Source: Olsenella intestinalis
GTDB lineage: Bacteria > Actinomycetota > Coriobacteriia > Coriobacteriales > Atopobiaceae
Direction of reading: 5' to 3'
Length of the DNA stretch: 64,000 nucleotides
Assembly (NCBI RefSeq): GCF_023276655.1
Contig: NZ_JALGRK010000001.1
Location: forward strand, 1,073,501-1,137,500
The notes below the pieces were generated by a model. The model was not told the origin of the DNA. It worked only from the letters and a program-made list of their open reading frames with translations, and ran no database searches. Both the position numbers and the translations under genes were made by a program. Each line of letters starts with the position of its first letter. The first letter of the stretch is position 1. Positions 24,626-33,379 of the stretch are shown here, piece after piece.

Positions 24626-25462
24626 CTAGGCGTCGTGGCGCACGCGCGGCGCGGGTGCGTCCGAGAGCTCCCAGGTGGGCGCGAGCTCGCAGTCGTGGTC
24701 GAAGGCGACGACCACGTTGTTGTCGGGCAGGGTTGGCTCGTCGGCGCCGCAGGGCAGGACGCGTACGTGGGCGAAGTGCCCCTCGAGGGCCGCCACCACG
24801 TCGCGCACGGGTTGCGAGCGCGGCCCCTCGAGTGCGGAGACCACGTTGGTCAGGTAGACGCCGCCGGGCGCGAGTCGCTCGTGGATGGTGCGCGCGGCCT
24901 CGGCGGTCATGAGGCTCTCGAGCGGCTCCTCCGCCGAGAAGCAGTCGTTGAGGATCGCGTCCCAGCGCGCGTCCGCGTCCTCGAGGAAGCTGCGCGCGTC
25001 GCCCTGCACGATGCGGAGCCTGTCGTCGCGTTGCGCGTGCGTGAGCTCTTCCAGCCGGCCGAGCGCGAAGTGCTCGCGGGCGACGCGGATGACCTCGGCG
25101 TCGAGCTCGACCACGTCGACCGAGACGTCGTCGTGGCGCGCGATGGCGGCCGTGGGGAACGACATGCCGCCCCCGCCGAGCACGAGCAGGCGCCGCGCGC
25201 CGGGCGTGACGTCGAAGAGCCGCTCGTAGAGGCGGTGGTACGCGAACACGGGCTCCGCCCAGGCGTCGCCCAGGTAGCAGGCGCTCTGCCAGGTCCCGTC
25301 GACCTCGAGCACGCGGACCGCCGCGCCGTCGGCGTCGTGGGTGTCCACCACGCAGCAGGTGCCCGCCAGCGTCTGGCAGCGCTCGACGAGGTGCTCGTCG
25401 AGCGCAAGCCTCCCGGCCGCGTCGCGCAACCAGCCCAGCAGGGCCGCCATGGTATGGACCAC
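24626..25462 (-). CDS. Spermidine-synthase-like methyltransferase-fold protein
   Basis: 278 residues. The Rossmann-type SAM-binding core is RLLVLGGGGMSFPTA near residue 92, then VDVVELDAEVIRVAREHF, RIVQGDARSFL and AILNDCFSAE. This is the spermidine-synthase-like arrangement, but the catalytic aspartate pair and the polyamine-binding Tyr residues are not clear, so polyamine synthesis is not certain. The actual substrate is unknown. The start may be GTG 25462 (GGAG six bases upstream) or ATG 25450. A near-match of the repeated word (GCTCTTCTCC) lies across the start region. Confidence 0.75.
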   Translation of the reverse strand: MVHTMAALLGWLRDAAGRLALDEHLVERCQTLAGTCCVVDTHDADGAAVRVLEVDGTWQSACYLGDAWAEPVFAYHRLYERLFDVTPGARRLLVLGGGGMSFPTAAIARHDDVSVDVVELDAEVIRVAREHFALGRLEELTHAQRDDRLRIVQGDARSFLEDADARWDAILNDCFSAEEPLESLMTAEAARTIHERLAPGGVYLTNVVSALEGPRSQPVRDVVAALEGHFAHVRVLPCGADEPTLPDNNVVVAFDHDCELAPTWELSDAPAPRVRHDA

Positions 25463-25607
25463 GCTCTTCTCCTCAGCATTGCCTGCCAGGCCTCAGGGGT
25501 CGGGCCTGCGCACGCGACGATTGTAGCGCGCCCGCGCCGCCGCGCTGGGCTATGCTCTCCCTAGCACCAAACGATTCGCGCAACGCCCGCCAGCCCACGG
25601 AGGTCGC

Positions 25608-26450
25608 ATGGAGTCCATCGGGTCCACCCAGATCGCACGCGGCGTATGGCAGCTGTCCGACGCCCTCGACGACCGCTGCTACCTCGTCAGGGGAGAAGAG
25701 CGTGCGCTTTTGGTCGACGCGACCTCGGGCCTCGGCGACCTGCGCGCGGCCGTGGGCGCACTCTGCGACATGGAGCCGACCGTCGTCCTCACGCACAGCC
25801 ACTACGACCACTCGGGCGGCGCCCGCTGGTTCGGCGAGGCGCTCGTCTCGCCGGAGGACCTGCCGCTCGTGGCCGCCGAGGAGGCCGACGCCCGCGAGGC
25901 GATCGCCACGCAGCGCTCGCGGGGCCTCGTGGGCGCGGACGGGCCGTGGGCCTATGACGACGCGCCGGCGGCACGCCTCTCGGTCGTGCGGGGCGGCGAC
26001 GTCTTCGACCTGGGAGGGCTCACGGTCGAGGCGGTCAGGCTCCCGGGCCACACGGCGGGGTCTCTCGGCTACCTCGTGCGAGAGCGGCGCATGCTCCTCT
26101 CGGGCGACGCCGTCACGCCCGTCATGTGCCTCTACGCGCCCGAGTCGCTTGCCGTCTCCGCGTACCGCGCGACGCTCGCACGCATGTCGGCCCTGCCGTT
26201 CGACGAGTTCTGGACCGGACACCACGCGCAGGGCTTCGCGCGCGAGGAGCTCATGGGGAGCTTCGACGCCTGCGCGGCCTTCGCGGAGGGCGACGCCGGC
26301 CACCCCTGGCAGAGCTCGACCATCGCCGGCGAGGTCGGCACCCTGCACATCTTCTCGGGCTCCGACCCCGAGTCGCCGGACTTCCGCGCGATCATCACGC
26401 GTCGCGAGAGCGCGCCGCGGCTGCGCCGCCGCAGGAGGCGCGGGGCCTAG
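25608..26450 (+). CDS. Metallo-beta-lactamase-fold hydrolase
   Basis: 280 residues, cytosolic. Metal-binding signature THSHYDHSGG (HxHxDH) near residue 62, then the histidine of LPGHTAGSL near 150, the aspartate of LLSGDAVTP near 168 and a distal histidine in WTGHHAQGF near 207, the full set for a di-zinc or di-iron centre. The family includes glyoxalase II-like thioesterases and lactonases; nothing here fixes the substrate. The C-terminus ends in an unusual run of eight arginines interrupted only at its end (RLRRRRRRGA). GGAGG precedes the ATG. Confidence 0.88.
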   Translation: MESIGSTQIARGVWQLSDALDDRCYLVRGEERALLVDATSGLGDLRAAVGALCDMEPTVVLTHSHYDHSGGARWFGEALVSPEDLPLVAAEEADAREAIATQRSRGLVGADGPWAYDDAPAARLSVVRGGDVFDLGGLTVEAVRLPGHTAGSLGYLVRERRMLLSGDAVTPVMCLYAPESLAVSAYRATLARMSALPFDEFWTGHHAQGFAREELMGSFDACAAFAEGDAGHPWQSSTIAGEVGTLHIFSGSDPESPDFRAIITRRESAPRLRRRRRRGA

Positions 26451-26623
26451 CGCCGCCTGGGCTCGAGCCCCGCTCGCCCGCGCCCCGCATGGCGCATTCG
26501 CCCATGTCGCAGAAAAGAGTGCCGGGGCGCGCGCCGAACGTGCCATACTGTTGGGCGTCGACGGCGCGCAAGCGCCGGACGGCCTTTTCTGAGTGAGAGC
26601 CTACGGATGCGAGGGAGGGCACC

Positions 26624-26902
26624 ATGCCCGGTCTGCACTGCACCGACTGCGTCTACGGAGAGTTCTCGTACAACGAGGAGTGGGGCAAGTACCAGGGCTC
26701 GTGCAGCCGCGGGTACCGCCTGTGCGACCCGCACGAGACGCAAGACCCGCATAGGTTCTTCTCGGAGAAGCCCGAAGGGCTCGTGCCGACGATCGACCCC
26801 TTCGGCAAGGAATACCTCCGCGACGACAACGTCTGCCCGCAGTTCGTGCACTCCGCCGACGGCACGGTGGACAAGTTCCGCCGCTTCTGGAACAGGACCT
26901 AG
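26624..26902 (+). CDS. Small cysteine-containing protein of unknown function
   Basis: 92 residues, no signal peptide or membrane helix. Cysteines occur as HCTDCVYG at the N-terminus, SCSRGYRLC in the middle and VCPQF later, spacing compatible with a zinc or iron-sulfur site but not matching a named class. A GAGGGAGG ribosome site precedes the ATG. The acyltransferase start codon lies one base after its stop, so the two are probably co-translated. I do not recognise a family. Confidence 0.6.
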   Translation: MPGLHCTDCVYGEFSYNEEWGKYQGSCSRGYRLCDPHETQDPHRFFSEKPEGLVPTIDPFGKEYLRDDNVCPQFVHSADGTVDKFRRFWNRT

Positions 26903-26903
26903 C

Positions 26904-27587
26904 TTGGAATCCACGATTCAGCTCAACGACAGGACGGTGGAGGTCGTCACCTCCGCAAGGCGCCCGCGCGCCCTGCTCGCCGCCTACCGCGCCCTCATGC
27001 GCGTGCACTGCCGCGTCTGGCTCGGCTTTCACGTGCGCAGGGGAGACGAGCCTTGTGACCTCTCTGGCGCCATCCTCATGTGCAACCACCCCACCAAGCT
27101 CGACTACGCGATGCTGAGCTGCGCCTTCCCCGACGCCATCATCCATCCGGACGTGCCGAGCGGGGCCGCTGCCGCGACCTACGGCTCGCGCTGGCTGCGC
27201 GACAAGGTGGGTGCCGTCTACCACGAGCGCGGCAGCAGCGTGACCGAGGTGCGCCACCGCACCGAGGCCGTTCGCGCCTGCCTCGACATGGGGGAGTGCG
27301 TGCTCGAGTTCCCCGAGCGCGAGCCGCGTCCGTACCGCTGGCAGCTCGGCGAACTGTCGGACCGACCGTTCTTCCTGGCGGCCGTGCTCGACGCCCCGAT
27401 CGTGCCGGTGGCGCTCGCCCCGGTCGTCACGCGCGGCCTCAACGGCGTCGTGCGGCGCCTGCCCGGCTTCGAGCTGCGCGTGGGCAAGCCCGTCTGGCTC
27501 GACCGCTCGCTGCGCCCGCGTGAGGCCGAGGTGCGCTTCCGCGAGGACGTCGAGATGCAGATGCGCGACCTGCTCGCTCTGGAGTAA
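26904..27587 (+). CDS. Lysophospholipid/1-acyl-glycerol-3-phosphate acyltransferase-like protein
   Basis: 227 residues if translation starts at TTG 26904, one base after the previous stop with AGGA upstream; the first ATG (26997) would remove a helix before the catalytic motif. The PlsC-type block HX4D is present as CNHPTKLDYAM near residue 59, and ECVLEFPERE near 135 may correspond to the FPEG substrate-binding block with G replaced by R. A later PVALAPVV fits block IV. Membrane association is likely. The altered FPEG-like block makes the acceptor specificity uncertain. Confidence 0.75.
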   Translation: MESTIQLNDRTVEVVTSARRPRALLAAYRALMRVHCRVWLGFHVRRGDEPCDLSGAILMCNHPTKLDYAMLSCAFPDAIIHPDVPSGAAAATYGSRWLRDKVGAVYHERGSSVTEVRHRTEAVRACLDMGECVLEFPEREPRPYRWQLGELSDRPFFLAAVLDAPIVPVALAPVVTRGLNGVVRRLPGFELRVGKPVWLDRSLRPREAEVRFREDVEMQMRDLLALE

Positions 27588-27637
27588 GGCCGCGCATCCA
27601 ATCAAGATCCTGTGAGTCCCGCGAGGGGACGGCGCCT

Positions 27638-28075
27638 CTACGCCTTGGCGCCGCCCTCGATCTCGCCGGCGCAGTGCGGGCACCTCGTGGCGCCCTCCTT
27701 CACCTCTTCGAGGCAGTGCGGGCAGACGGGGATCGCCGGCTCCTCGGCGGCCTCCTCACCCTTCTTGGTGAGCTTGGCGGCCGCGTGCTCGAGCTTGTTG
27801 ACGCTCTTGACCAGCATGAACACGATGAGCGCCACGATCAGGAAGTTGATGATCGCGCTGATGAAGGCGCCGAAGTCGATCTCGGTGCCGGGGACCACGA
27901 GTCCCGAGATGCCCGTGCCGCCGCCGGTGATCGCCTTGATGAGGGGGTTGATGATGTTGGTCGTCAGCGCCGTGACGATGCCGGTGAACGCGCCGCCGAT
28001 GATGACGCCCACGGCCATGTCCATAACGTTGCCGCGCATGACGAACTCTTTGAACTCGGATGCGAACTTCTTCAT
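27638..28075 (-). CDS. mscL: Large-conductance mechanosensitive channel with C-terminal zinc ribbon
   Basis: 145 residues. The N-terminal helix FASEFKEFVMRGNVMDMAVG and TM1 (about 18-45, with the pore-lining GVIIGGAFTGIVTAL) are classic MscL, and TM2 spans about 68-92 (AIINFLIVALIVFMLV). It opens under membrane tension to release solutes during hypo-osmotic shock. After the cytoplasmic helix an extra module contains two CPHC knuckles 11 residues apart (CPHCLEEVKEGATRCPHC), a zinc ribbon not found in E. coli MscL. It is convergent with the acyltransferase gene. Confidence 0.95.
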   Translation of the reverse strand: MKKFASEFKEFVMRGNVMDMAVGVIIGGAFTGIVTALTTNIINPLIKAITGGGTGISGLVVPGTEIDFGAFISAIINFLIVALIVFMLVKSVNKLEHAAAKLTKKGEEAAEEPAIPVCPHCLEEVKEGATRCPHCAGEIEGGAKA

Positions 28076-28165
28076 GTCCCGTCCCCCTCGCTTGGCGTTT
28101 ATGCCGCGCGCCGGCGCGGCCCTGCAACAAATCTCAAACCATCGTAGCGCCCGGCAGCGCGCCTG

Positions 28166-28630
28166 TCATGCGCGCCTGGGGCGGCTGAGCTCGTCGGTGT
28201 CGAGCCAGACCGTGACCGGCCCGTCGTTTTCGAGCGAGACCTGCATGTCCGCGCCGAAGACGCCGCGACCCACGTGGCGCACGCTCTTCTCGGCCAGGCC
28301 GCAGAAGTGCTCGTAGAGGCGCTCCCCGAGCTCGGGGCCGGCGGCGCCCGTGAACGAGGGCCGCCGCCCGCGGCGGCAGTCGGCATAGAGCGTGAACTGG
28401 CTGATGACCAGGACCTCGCCGTCGACCTGCGCAAGCGACAGGTTCATCTTGCCGTCGCCGTCGTCGAAGATCCTGAGGTTCAGCATCTTGTCCCAGAGCT
28501 GGGCCGCCTCGGCCTCGGTGTCGGTGGGGCCGACGCCGAGAAGGACGACCAGTCCGCGCCCGCAGCGGCCGACCACCTCGCCGTCGACCTCGACCTGCGC
28601 CTGGCTGACGCGCTGGATGAGCGCGCGCAT
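28166..28630 (-). CDS. dtd: D-aminoacyl-tRNA deacylase
   Basis: 154 residues. It hydrolyses D-aminoacyl-tRNAs to protect translation from D-amino acids. Signatures: MRALIQRVSQAQVEVDGEV at the N-terminus, LLGVGPTDT, the catalytic-site SQFTLYADCRRGRRPSF near residue 80, and the cross-subunit Gly-cis-Pro region NDGPVTVWLDT near 137. It begins one base after the M32 peptidase stop, so it is coupled to that gene. A 10-mer copy lies at 28283 (EKS frame). Confidence 0.95.
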   Translation of the reverse strand: MRALIQRVSQAQVEVDGEVVGRCGRGLVVLLGVGPTDTEAEAAQLWDKMLNLRIFDDGDGKMNLSLAQVDGEVLVISQFTLYADCRRGRRPSFTGAAGPELGERLYEHFCGLAEKSVRHVGRGVFGADMQVSLENDGPVTVWLDTDELSRPRRA

Positions 28631-28631
28631 G

Positions 28632-30269
28632 CTAGAGGTTGTAGAGCGAGGAGAACTTCTCGCTCAGGTAGTCGGTGTAGTAGCGCGCGTCGAAGGGCTC
28701 GCCGCAGGCCGACTTGATGAGGTCGGCCGCGTCGCGGGAGCGTCCGAAGCGCCAGATGCGGCGGCGCAGCCACTCGCGGATCGGCGCGAGGTCGCCCGAG
28801 GCGAGCGTGCCCTCCCAGTCGAGCCCCTCGGCGATCATCTGGTGGCGGATCTGCGCGCCGTAGGCGCCGCCGAGCGCGTAGGTGGGGAAGTAGCCGAACG
28901 CGCCGCCCGACCAGTGCGTGTCCTGCAGCGCGCCGTGCGCGTCGTCGGGCACGGTGACGCCCAGGTAGCTCTTGTAGCGGTCCGCCCAGATGCGCGGGAC
29001 GTCGGCCGCCTTGCACTGTCCCGAGAAGAGCATCTGCTCGATCTCGTAGCGGATCATGATGTGGAGGGGGTAGGTCAGCTCGTCGGCCTCGGTGCGGATG
29101 AGCGAGCCCTCGACCTTGTTGGTCGCGGCGTAGAACTGGTTGGCCGTCACGCGGCCGAGCTGGCCGCGGAAGTGCTTGGCCATGGCGGCGAGCAGCGTGG
29201 GCGCATAGGCGCGCGAGCGGCCGACGTAGTTCTCGAAGAAGCGCGACTGGGCCTCGTGCATGCCCATGGAGGTGCCGCCGGCGAGCGACGTGTAGTTGAA
29301 GGAGGGGTCGACGCCGCACTCGTAGAGGGCGTGGCCGCCCTCGTGCAGCATCGTGTAGACGTTGGAGATGACGTCGTTCTCGTAGGGGTGCGCCGCGATG
29401 ATCGCGTAGTTGGTGGTGAGCGCGTCCGAGAAGGGATGCTCGGTGGCGGTCAGGAACATGACCTTGGGATCGAGCCCCTCGAGGTCCATGAGGTCGCGGG
29501 CGAGGTCCCACTGGCGGGCGACGTCGAAGCGGCCCTCGATGACGGAGCGATCGATGCGGCTGCCGCGGCTCTGGATGTCGGCGAGCAGCGGGACAACGGT
29601 GTCCTTCACCTGGTTGAAGAAGTTGTTGTAGAACGCGCGGTCGCAGCCGTGCTCGAAGTCGTCGAGCCAGACGTCGTAGGGGTCGGCGTTGGGGTTGCGG
29701 AAGCGCGCGATGCGGACCATGCTCGCCACGATGCGGTCGAGGTAGGGCTCGAAGGAGGCCCAGTCGTTGGCGACCTTGGCGCGACGCCACACCGCGTCGG
29801 CCTCGGTGGTGAGGCGGGTGAAGTCGGCCTGGACCTCGTCGGGGACGTCGGCGAGGCGGCTGCGGTCGCGCTTGAGGATCCTGACCTGGTCGACCTGGGT
29901 GTCGGTCAGGAGGTCCTCCATGGTCGAGAGGCGGTCGAGCAGGCGGCCGGTCTCGTCGGAGCAGAGGAGCTCCTTGTCCTCGGCCTCGAGGATGGCCTGG
30001 GCCTCGCCGCGGTCGGCCGTGGCGGCCTCGGGATCGATCGAGGATCCGTAGGAGCTGATGCCGGTCTGGGCGTAGCGGTGGGCATAGAGGTGCATCTCGA
30101 GCTTGTTGAGGGCGGCGATGTCCGCGCGCGGGTTGTTGAGCGCCGCCGGCGCGGGGGCCGCGGGCGTGCCCGGGAGCTGCTGCTGCACGGGGTCGGTGAG
30201 GAAGGTGGGGACGGCGCCTGCGCCCTCCGCCTGGCCCTGGGGCTCGTTGGTGCTCTTCTCGTCTGCCAT
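28632..30269 (-). CDS. M32-family carboxypeptidase (carboxypeptidase Taq-like)
   Basis: 545 residues. The zinc-binding HEGGHALYE (HExxH) is near residue 306 and the third ligand glutamate follows in the EAQSRFFENY block. MIRYEIEQMLFSG and the C-terminal HWSGGAFGYFPTYALG match M32 metallocarboxypeptidases, which remove C-terminal residues from peptides. Compared with other M32 enzymes it has an N-terminal Ala/Pro/Gln-rich extension of about 50 residues of low complexity. AAGGAG precedes the ATG at 30269; a longer in-frame start at 30296 has no ribosome site. dtd follows, coupled. Two 10-mer copies are present. Confidence 0.92.
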   Translation of the reverse strand: MADEKSTNEPQGQAEGAGAVPTFLTDPVQQQLPGTPAAPAPAALNNPRADIAALNKLEMHLYAHRYAQTGISSYGSSIDPEAATADRGEAQAILEAEDKELLCSDETGRLLDRLSTMEDLLTDTQVDQVRILKRDRSRLADVPDEVQADFTRLTTEADAVWRRAKVANDWASFEPYLDRIVASMVRIARFRNPNADPYDVWLDDFEHGCDRAFYNNFFNQVKDTVVPLLADIQSRGSRIDRSVIEGRFDVARQWDLARDLMDLEGLDPKVMFLTATEHPFSDALTTNYAIIAAHPYENDVISNVYTMLHEGGHALYECGVDPSFNYTSLAGGTSMGMHEAQSRFFENYVGRSRAYAPTLLAAMAKHFRGQLGRVTANQFYAATNKVEGSLIRTEADELTYPLHIMIRYEIEQMLFSGQCKAADVPRIWADRYKSYLGVTVPDDAHGALQDTHWSGGAFGYFPTYALGGAYGAQIRHQMIAEGLDWEGTLASGDLAPIREWLRRRIWRFGRSRDAADLIKSACGEPFDARYYTDYLSEKFSSLYNL

Positions 30270-30442
30270 GTGTTCTCCTTGGGGTCGACGTTCCATCTCC
30301 TGAAGTCTAGCGCCGATGCGCGTCGCGCGCAGGGGCCGCCCGCGGCCGTACCGCTCGCCGCGGCGGGCGAATTTGGGCGCGCGGGCCTCGTGGCGCCCTG
30401 CGTTGGTCCATACTGTTCGCGACGAGACGAAAGGGGAGACAC

Positions 30443-31390
30443 ATGGAATGCGTTCTTGGCATCGACATCGGCGGTACCAGCATCAAGGCAGGGCTCTTCT
30501 CGGTCGAGGGGAAGCTCCTCGCGACTGAGACGATCCCGACCGGCAAGCTCGAGGGCGAGGCCGCCTTCGGCGAGGTCACGACCGGCCTGCTGCGCCTCGT
30601 GACGTCCGAGGGACGCGAGGCGTCCGACGTGCGCGCCGTGGGCCTCGACGTGCCCGGCCCCGTCGACGACCAGGGGCGCATCGGCATGCTCGCGAACATC
30701 ACGCTCGACGCCGACGGGCTCAAGGACGCCATCCTGAGGACCTTCCCCGGCGCGGCGCTCGCCTTCATCAACGACGCCAACGCGGCCGCCCTCGGCGAGC
30801 TCTGGCAGGGCTCGGCCAAGGACGTCAGCAGCTTCGTCATGGTCACGCTCGGCACGGGCGTGGGCGGCGGCGTGGTCTGCGGCGGCCGCCTGGTCTCCGG
30901 CGCCTTCGGCGCGGGCGGCGAGATCGGCCACATCACGGTGCGCGAGGGGGAGGAGCGCGTCTGCGGCTGCGGGCGTCGCGGCTGCCTCGAGCAGTACGCC
31001 TCGGCGAAGGGCATCGTCTACCTCTATCGCAAGGAGTGCGAGGACCGCGGCGTCGAGGGCGTCGCCGTCGCGCACGAGACCGACACGCTCGCGGTCTTCA
31101 AGGCGTGCCGCGCGGGCGACGAGGCCGCCGCGGCCGCGATCGACACCATGGTCGACCGCCTCGGCTATGCCCTCGCGCAGATCAGCTGCGTCGTCGACCC
31201 GGAGTGCTTCCTGATCGGCGGAGGCGTCGCCGGCGGCTTCGACCTCTTCGGCGAGAAGCTCCAAGACGCGTTCAGGGGCCACTGCCTGAAGCCGAGCGCC
31301 GGCGCCGAGATCAGGGCGTGCAGCCTCGGCAACGAGGCCGGCATGTACGGCGCCGCCTACTCGGCGCTGCAGGTCGCGCAGGAGGCATAG
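30443..31390 (+). CDS. ROK-family sugar kinase (glucokinase-like)
   Basis: 315 residues. ATP site GIDIGGTSIKAGLFS at the N-terminus; catalytic INDANAAALGE near residue 110; VTLGTGVGGGVV; the ROK signature AGGEIGHITV near 160 and the zinc-binding CGCGRRGCLEQYAS near 175. It phosphorylates glucose or a related hexose at C6 in the cytosol. The ribosome site AAAGGGGAG precedes the ATG. It is divergent from the M32 gene and upstream of the EIIA-nagA region, so carbohydrate use is the common theme, though it is not in the same transcription unit given the hairpin after its stop. Confidence 0.92.
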   Translation: MECVLGIDIGGTSIKAGLFSVEGKLLATETIPTGKLEGEAAFGEVTTGLLRLVTSEGREASDVRAVGLDVPGPVDDQGRIGMLANITLDADGLKDAILRTFPGAALAFINDANAAALGELWQGSAKDVSSFVMVTLGTGVGGGVVCGGRLVSGAFGAGGEIGHITVREGEERVCGCGRRGCLEQYASAKGIVYLYRKECEDRGVEGVAVAHETDTLAVFKACRAGDEAAAAAIDTMVDRLGYALAQISCVVDPECFLIGGGVAGGFDLFGEKLQDAFRGHCLKPSAGAEIRACSLGNEAGMYGAAYSALQVAQEA

Positions 31391-31417
31391 CGGACGGACT
31401 CGCACGATATGGCATAC

Positions 31418-31449
31418 CAGGGGCCTGGCGCCGCGGCGTCGGGCCCCTG
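31418..31449 (+). terminator. Hairpin after the ROK kinase gene
   Basis: CAGGGGCC (31418-31425) pairs with GGCCCCTG (31442-31449). There is no clear U-run after it, so it could act as a weak terminator. Confidence 0.6.
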
Positions 31450-31521
31450 CCTTGCCGCGCCTGCCGCGCGGGCGCAAGAATTTGGGTCCCAGATGAAGAG
31501 CTGCGGCTCTTTTACGTTTTA

Positions 31522-31551
31522 TTTACATTACGCTGCATCAACTAATACAAT
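31522..31551 (+). promoter_or_regulatory. Predicted sigma-70-type promoter of the EIIA gene
   Basis: TTTACA (31522-31527) and TACAAT (31546-31551) are 18 bases apart in an A/T-rich patch. Downstream, AAGCGCTT (31565-31572) is an 8-base palindrome like the core of LacI/CcpA-family operators, lying just before the ribosome site. Operator function is inference. Confidence 0.6.
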
Positions 31552-31590
31552 TGTGCATTAGGTTAAGCGCTTCAAAATAAGGAGTACCGC

Positions 31591-32046
31591 ATGAGTGAGT
31601 TCCTGGATGCAAGTCACGTTTTCCTCGACACCCCCGCCACCAACGTCGACGAGGCGCTCGAGTTCATCTCCGAGAAGGCCGTCGAGCTCGGTCTTGCCGA
31701 CGACAAGCAGGCTACGCTTGACGCGTTCAAGGCGCGCGAGGCCGAGGGCACGACTGGCATGATGGAGGGCTTCGCCATCCCGCACGCCAAGAGCGCTTCG
31801 ATCAAGAAGGTCGGCGTCCTGGTCGTCAAGTTCAGCGGTGACGTCGAGTGGGAGACCATGGACAAGAAGCCCATCAGGGTCGCCATCGCCCTCCTCGTTC
31901 CCGACGGAGAGGTGCCCGCCACCCACCTGCAGCTCCTCTCGAAGGTCGCCGTCATGCTCATGGACGAGTCCTTCCGCTCCGCCACCATCGCCGACAACGA
32001 CGCGGCCTCCATCTCCGACCGCATCAACGACGGCCTCCTCAAGTAG
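31591..32046 (+). CDS. PTS EIIA component, fructose/mannitol (PTS_EIIA type 2) family, solitary
   Basis: 151 residues. The phosphoryl-accepting histidine is in GFAIPHAKSASIKK near residue 67, followed by VGVLVVKFSGDVEWE and the HLQLLSKVAVML helix typical of EIIA-Fru/Ntr. It would relay phosphate from HPr to an EIIB or act as a regulator. No EIIB or EIIC gene is adjacent, and strong terminators bracket the gene, so it is monocistronic. AAGGAG is upstream. The partner permease must lie elsewhere or the protein is purely regulatory. Confidence 0.9.
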   Translation: MSEFLDASHVFLDTPATNVDEALEFISEKAVELGLADDKQATLDAFKAREAEGTTGMMEGFAIPHAKSASIKKVGVLVVKFSGDVEWETMDKKPIRVAIALLVPDGEVPATHLQLLSKVAVMLMDESFRSATIADNDAASISDRINDGLLK

Positions 32047-32082
32047 GCAAAAACGCACAGGTGCGCCCCGCGGGCGCTCGCG

Positions 32083-32116
32083 GACGGCTCGCCCCTCGGG
32101 GCGGGCCGTCTTTTTT
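32083..32116 (+). terminator. Strong Rho-independent terminator after EIIA
   Basis: GACGGC.CGCCCC pairs with GGGGCG.GCCGTC around a small loop and is followed by TTTTTT at 32111-32116. Confidence 0.93.
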
Positions 32117-32186
32117 CTGGGCGTCGCGGGGTGCACGTGCGCTTGCTCTACACTAGGGGGCAATTCGCATCGTGAAAGGGGCAGAC

Positions 32187-33356
32187 ATGTCGACGTACGC
32201 TCTCAAGGCCGCTCGCTTCGTCCTTCCGGGGTCTCTCGCCTTCGGCGGATACCTCGAGATCAATGAAGGTACCTTCGGCGCCTGGACGCCGGAGCGTCCC
32301 GACGGCCTCGACGTCGTCGACCTCGGCGACGCCTGGGTCGCCCCGGGCTACGTCGACACTCACGTGCACGGCTTCGCCGGCCACGACGTCATGGACTGTG
32401 ATCCCGACGGCGTGAACGAGGCGTCGCTCGCCCTCGCACGCCGCGGCACCACTTCGTGGGTTCCCACCACGCTCACTCAGCCCGCCGGCGAGATCGAGGC
32501 CGCGTGCGCGAGCGTGTGGGAGGCCGACCAGCGCCGCGACGACGACTTCCTTGGCGCCCGCATCGAGGGCATCTTCCTCGAGGGCCCCTTCTTCACCGAG
32601 AAGCACATGGGCGCGCAGAACCCCGCCAACATGCTCGACCCCTCCGTCGAGCTCTTCGACCGCTGGCAGGAGGCTGCGCACGGCCTGATCTGCAAGAGCT
32701 CGCTCGCCCCCGAGCGCGCGGGCTCGGCTGTCTACTGCGCCGCGCTCAGGGACCGCGGCGTCGTCACGGCGCTCGGGCACTCGGCCGCCACCTGCGCCGA
32801 GGGCCGCGCCGCCGTCGCCGCCGGCGCCACCGTCTTCGTCCACACCTACAACGCCATGGAGGGCCTGCACCACCGCGAGGGCGGCCTCGTCGGCTGCGCC
32901 ATGTCGACCACGGGCACCTACTCCGAGCTGATCTGCGACGGCCACCACGTGCTGCCCGAGGCGATCCGCGCCCTCGTCTCTGCCAAGGGCTGGGAGCACG
33001 TCGCCGTGATCTCCGACTGCCTGCGCTGCGGCGGCATGCCTGACGGCGACTACTACCTCGGCGACCTGCCCATCCGCCTCAAGGGCGAGACGGCGCGCCT
33101 GATCGCGGAGGACGGCACGGTCGGCAACCTCGCCGGCGCCGCCACCACCGTCGCCTCGGGCGTGAAGAACCTCGTCGATTGGGGCGTCGCGACGGCCGAG
33201 CAGGCCATCCGCATGGGCACCGAGGTCGCGGCCGCCTCCTGCGGCATCGACGACATCTGCGGCTCGATGCTCCTCGGCCGAGCCGCCGACTTCAACGTTC
33301 TCAACCCGGACCTCACGGTGGCCGCGACCTACGTCTCCGGCCTCCTCGTCATCTAG
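32187..33356 (+). CDS. nagA: N-acetylglucosamine-6-phosphate deacetylase
   Basis: 389 residues. This amidohydrolase converts GlcNAc-6-phosphate to glucosamine-6-phosphate plus acetate in amino-sugar recycling or host glycan use. Metal and substrate motifs in order: GYVDTHVHGFAGHD near residue 55, the metal glutamate in FLEGPFF near 130, GHSAAT near 195, HTYNAMEGLHHREGG near 220, the catalytic aspartate in VISDCLRCGG near 275, and LAGAATTV. The start at 32187 has GAAAGGGG upstream; a GTG at 32172 is less likely. No nagB is adjacent. The HAD gene follows 23 bases later. Confidence 0.94.
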   Translation: MSTYALKAARFVLPGSLAFGGYLEINEGTFGAWTPERPDGLDVVDLGDAWVAPGYVDTHVHGFAGHDVMDCDPDGVNEASLALARRGTTSWVPTTLTQPAGEIEAACASVWEADQRRDDDFLGARIEGIFLEGPFFTEKHMGAQNPANMLDPSVELFDRWQEAAHGLICKSSLAPERAGSAVYCAALRDRGVVTALGHSAATCAEGRAAVAAGATVFVHTYNAMEGLHHREGGLVGCAMSTTGTYSELICDGHHVLPEAIRALVSAKGWEHVAVISDCLRCGGMPDGDYYLGDLPIRLKGETARLIAEDGTVGNLAGAATTVASGVKNLVDWGVATAEQAIRMGTEVAAASCGIDDICGSMLLGRAADFNVLNPDLTVAATYVSGLLVI

Positions 33357-33379
33357 CGCACGCGTCAACGGGGGAGACC

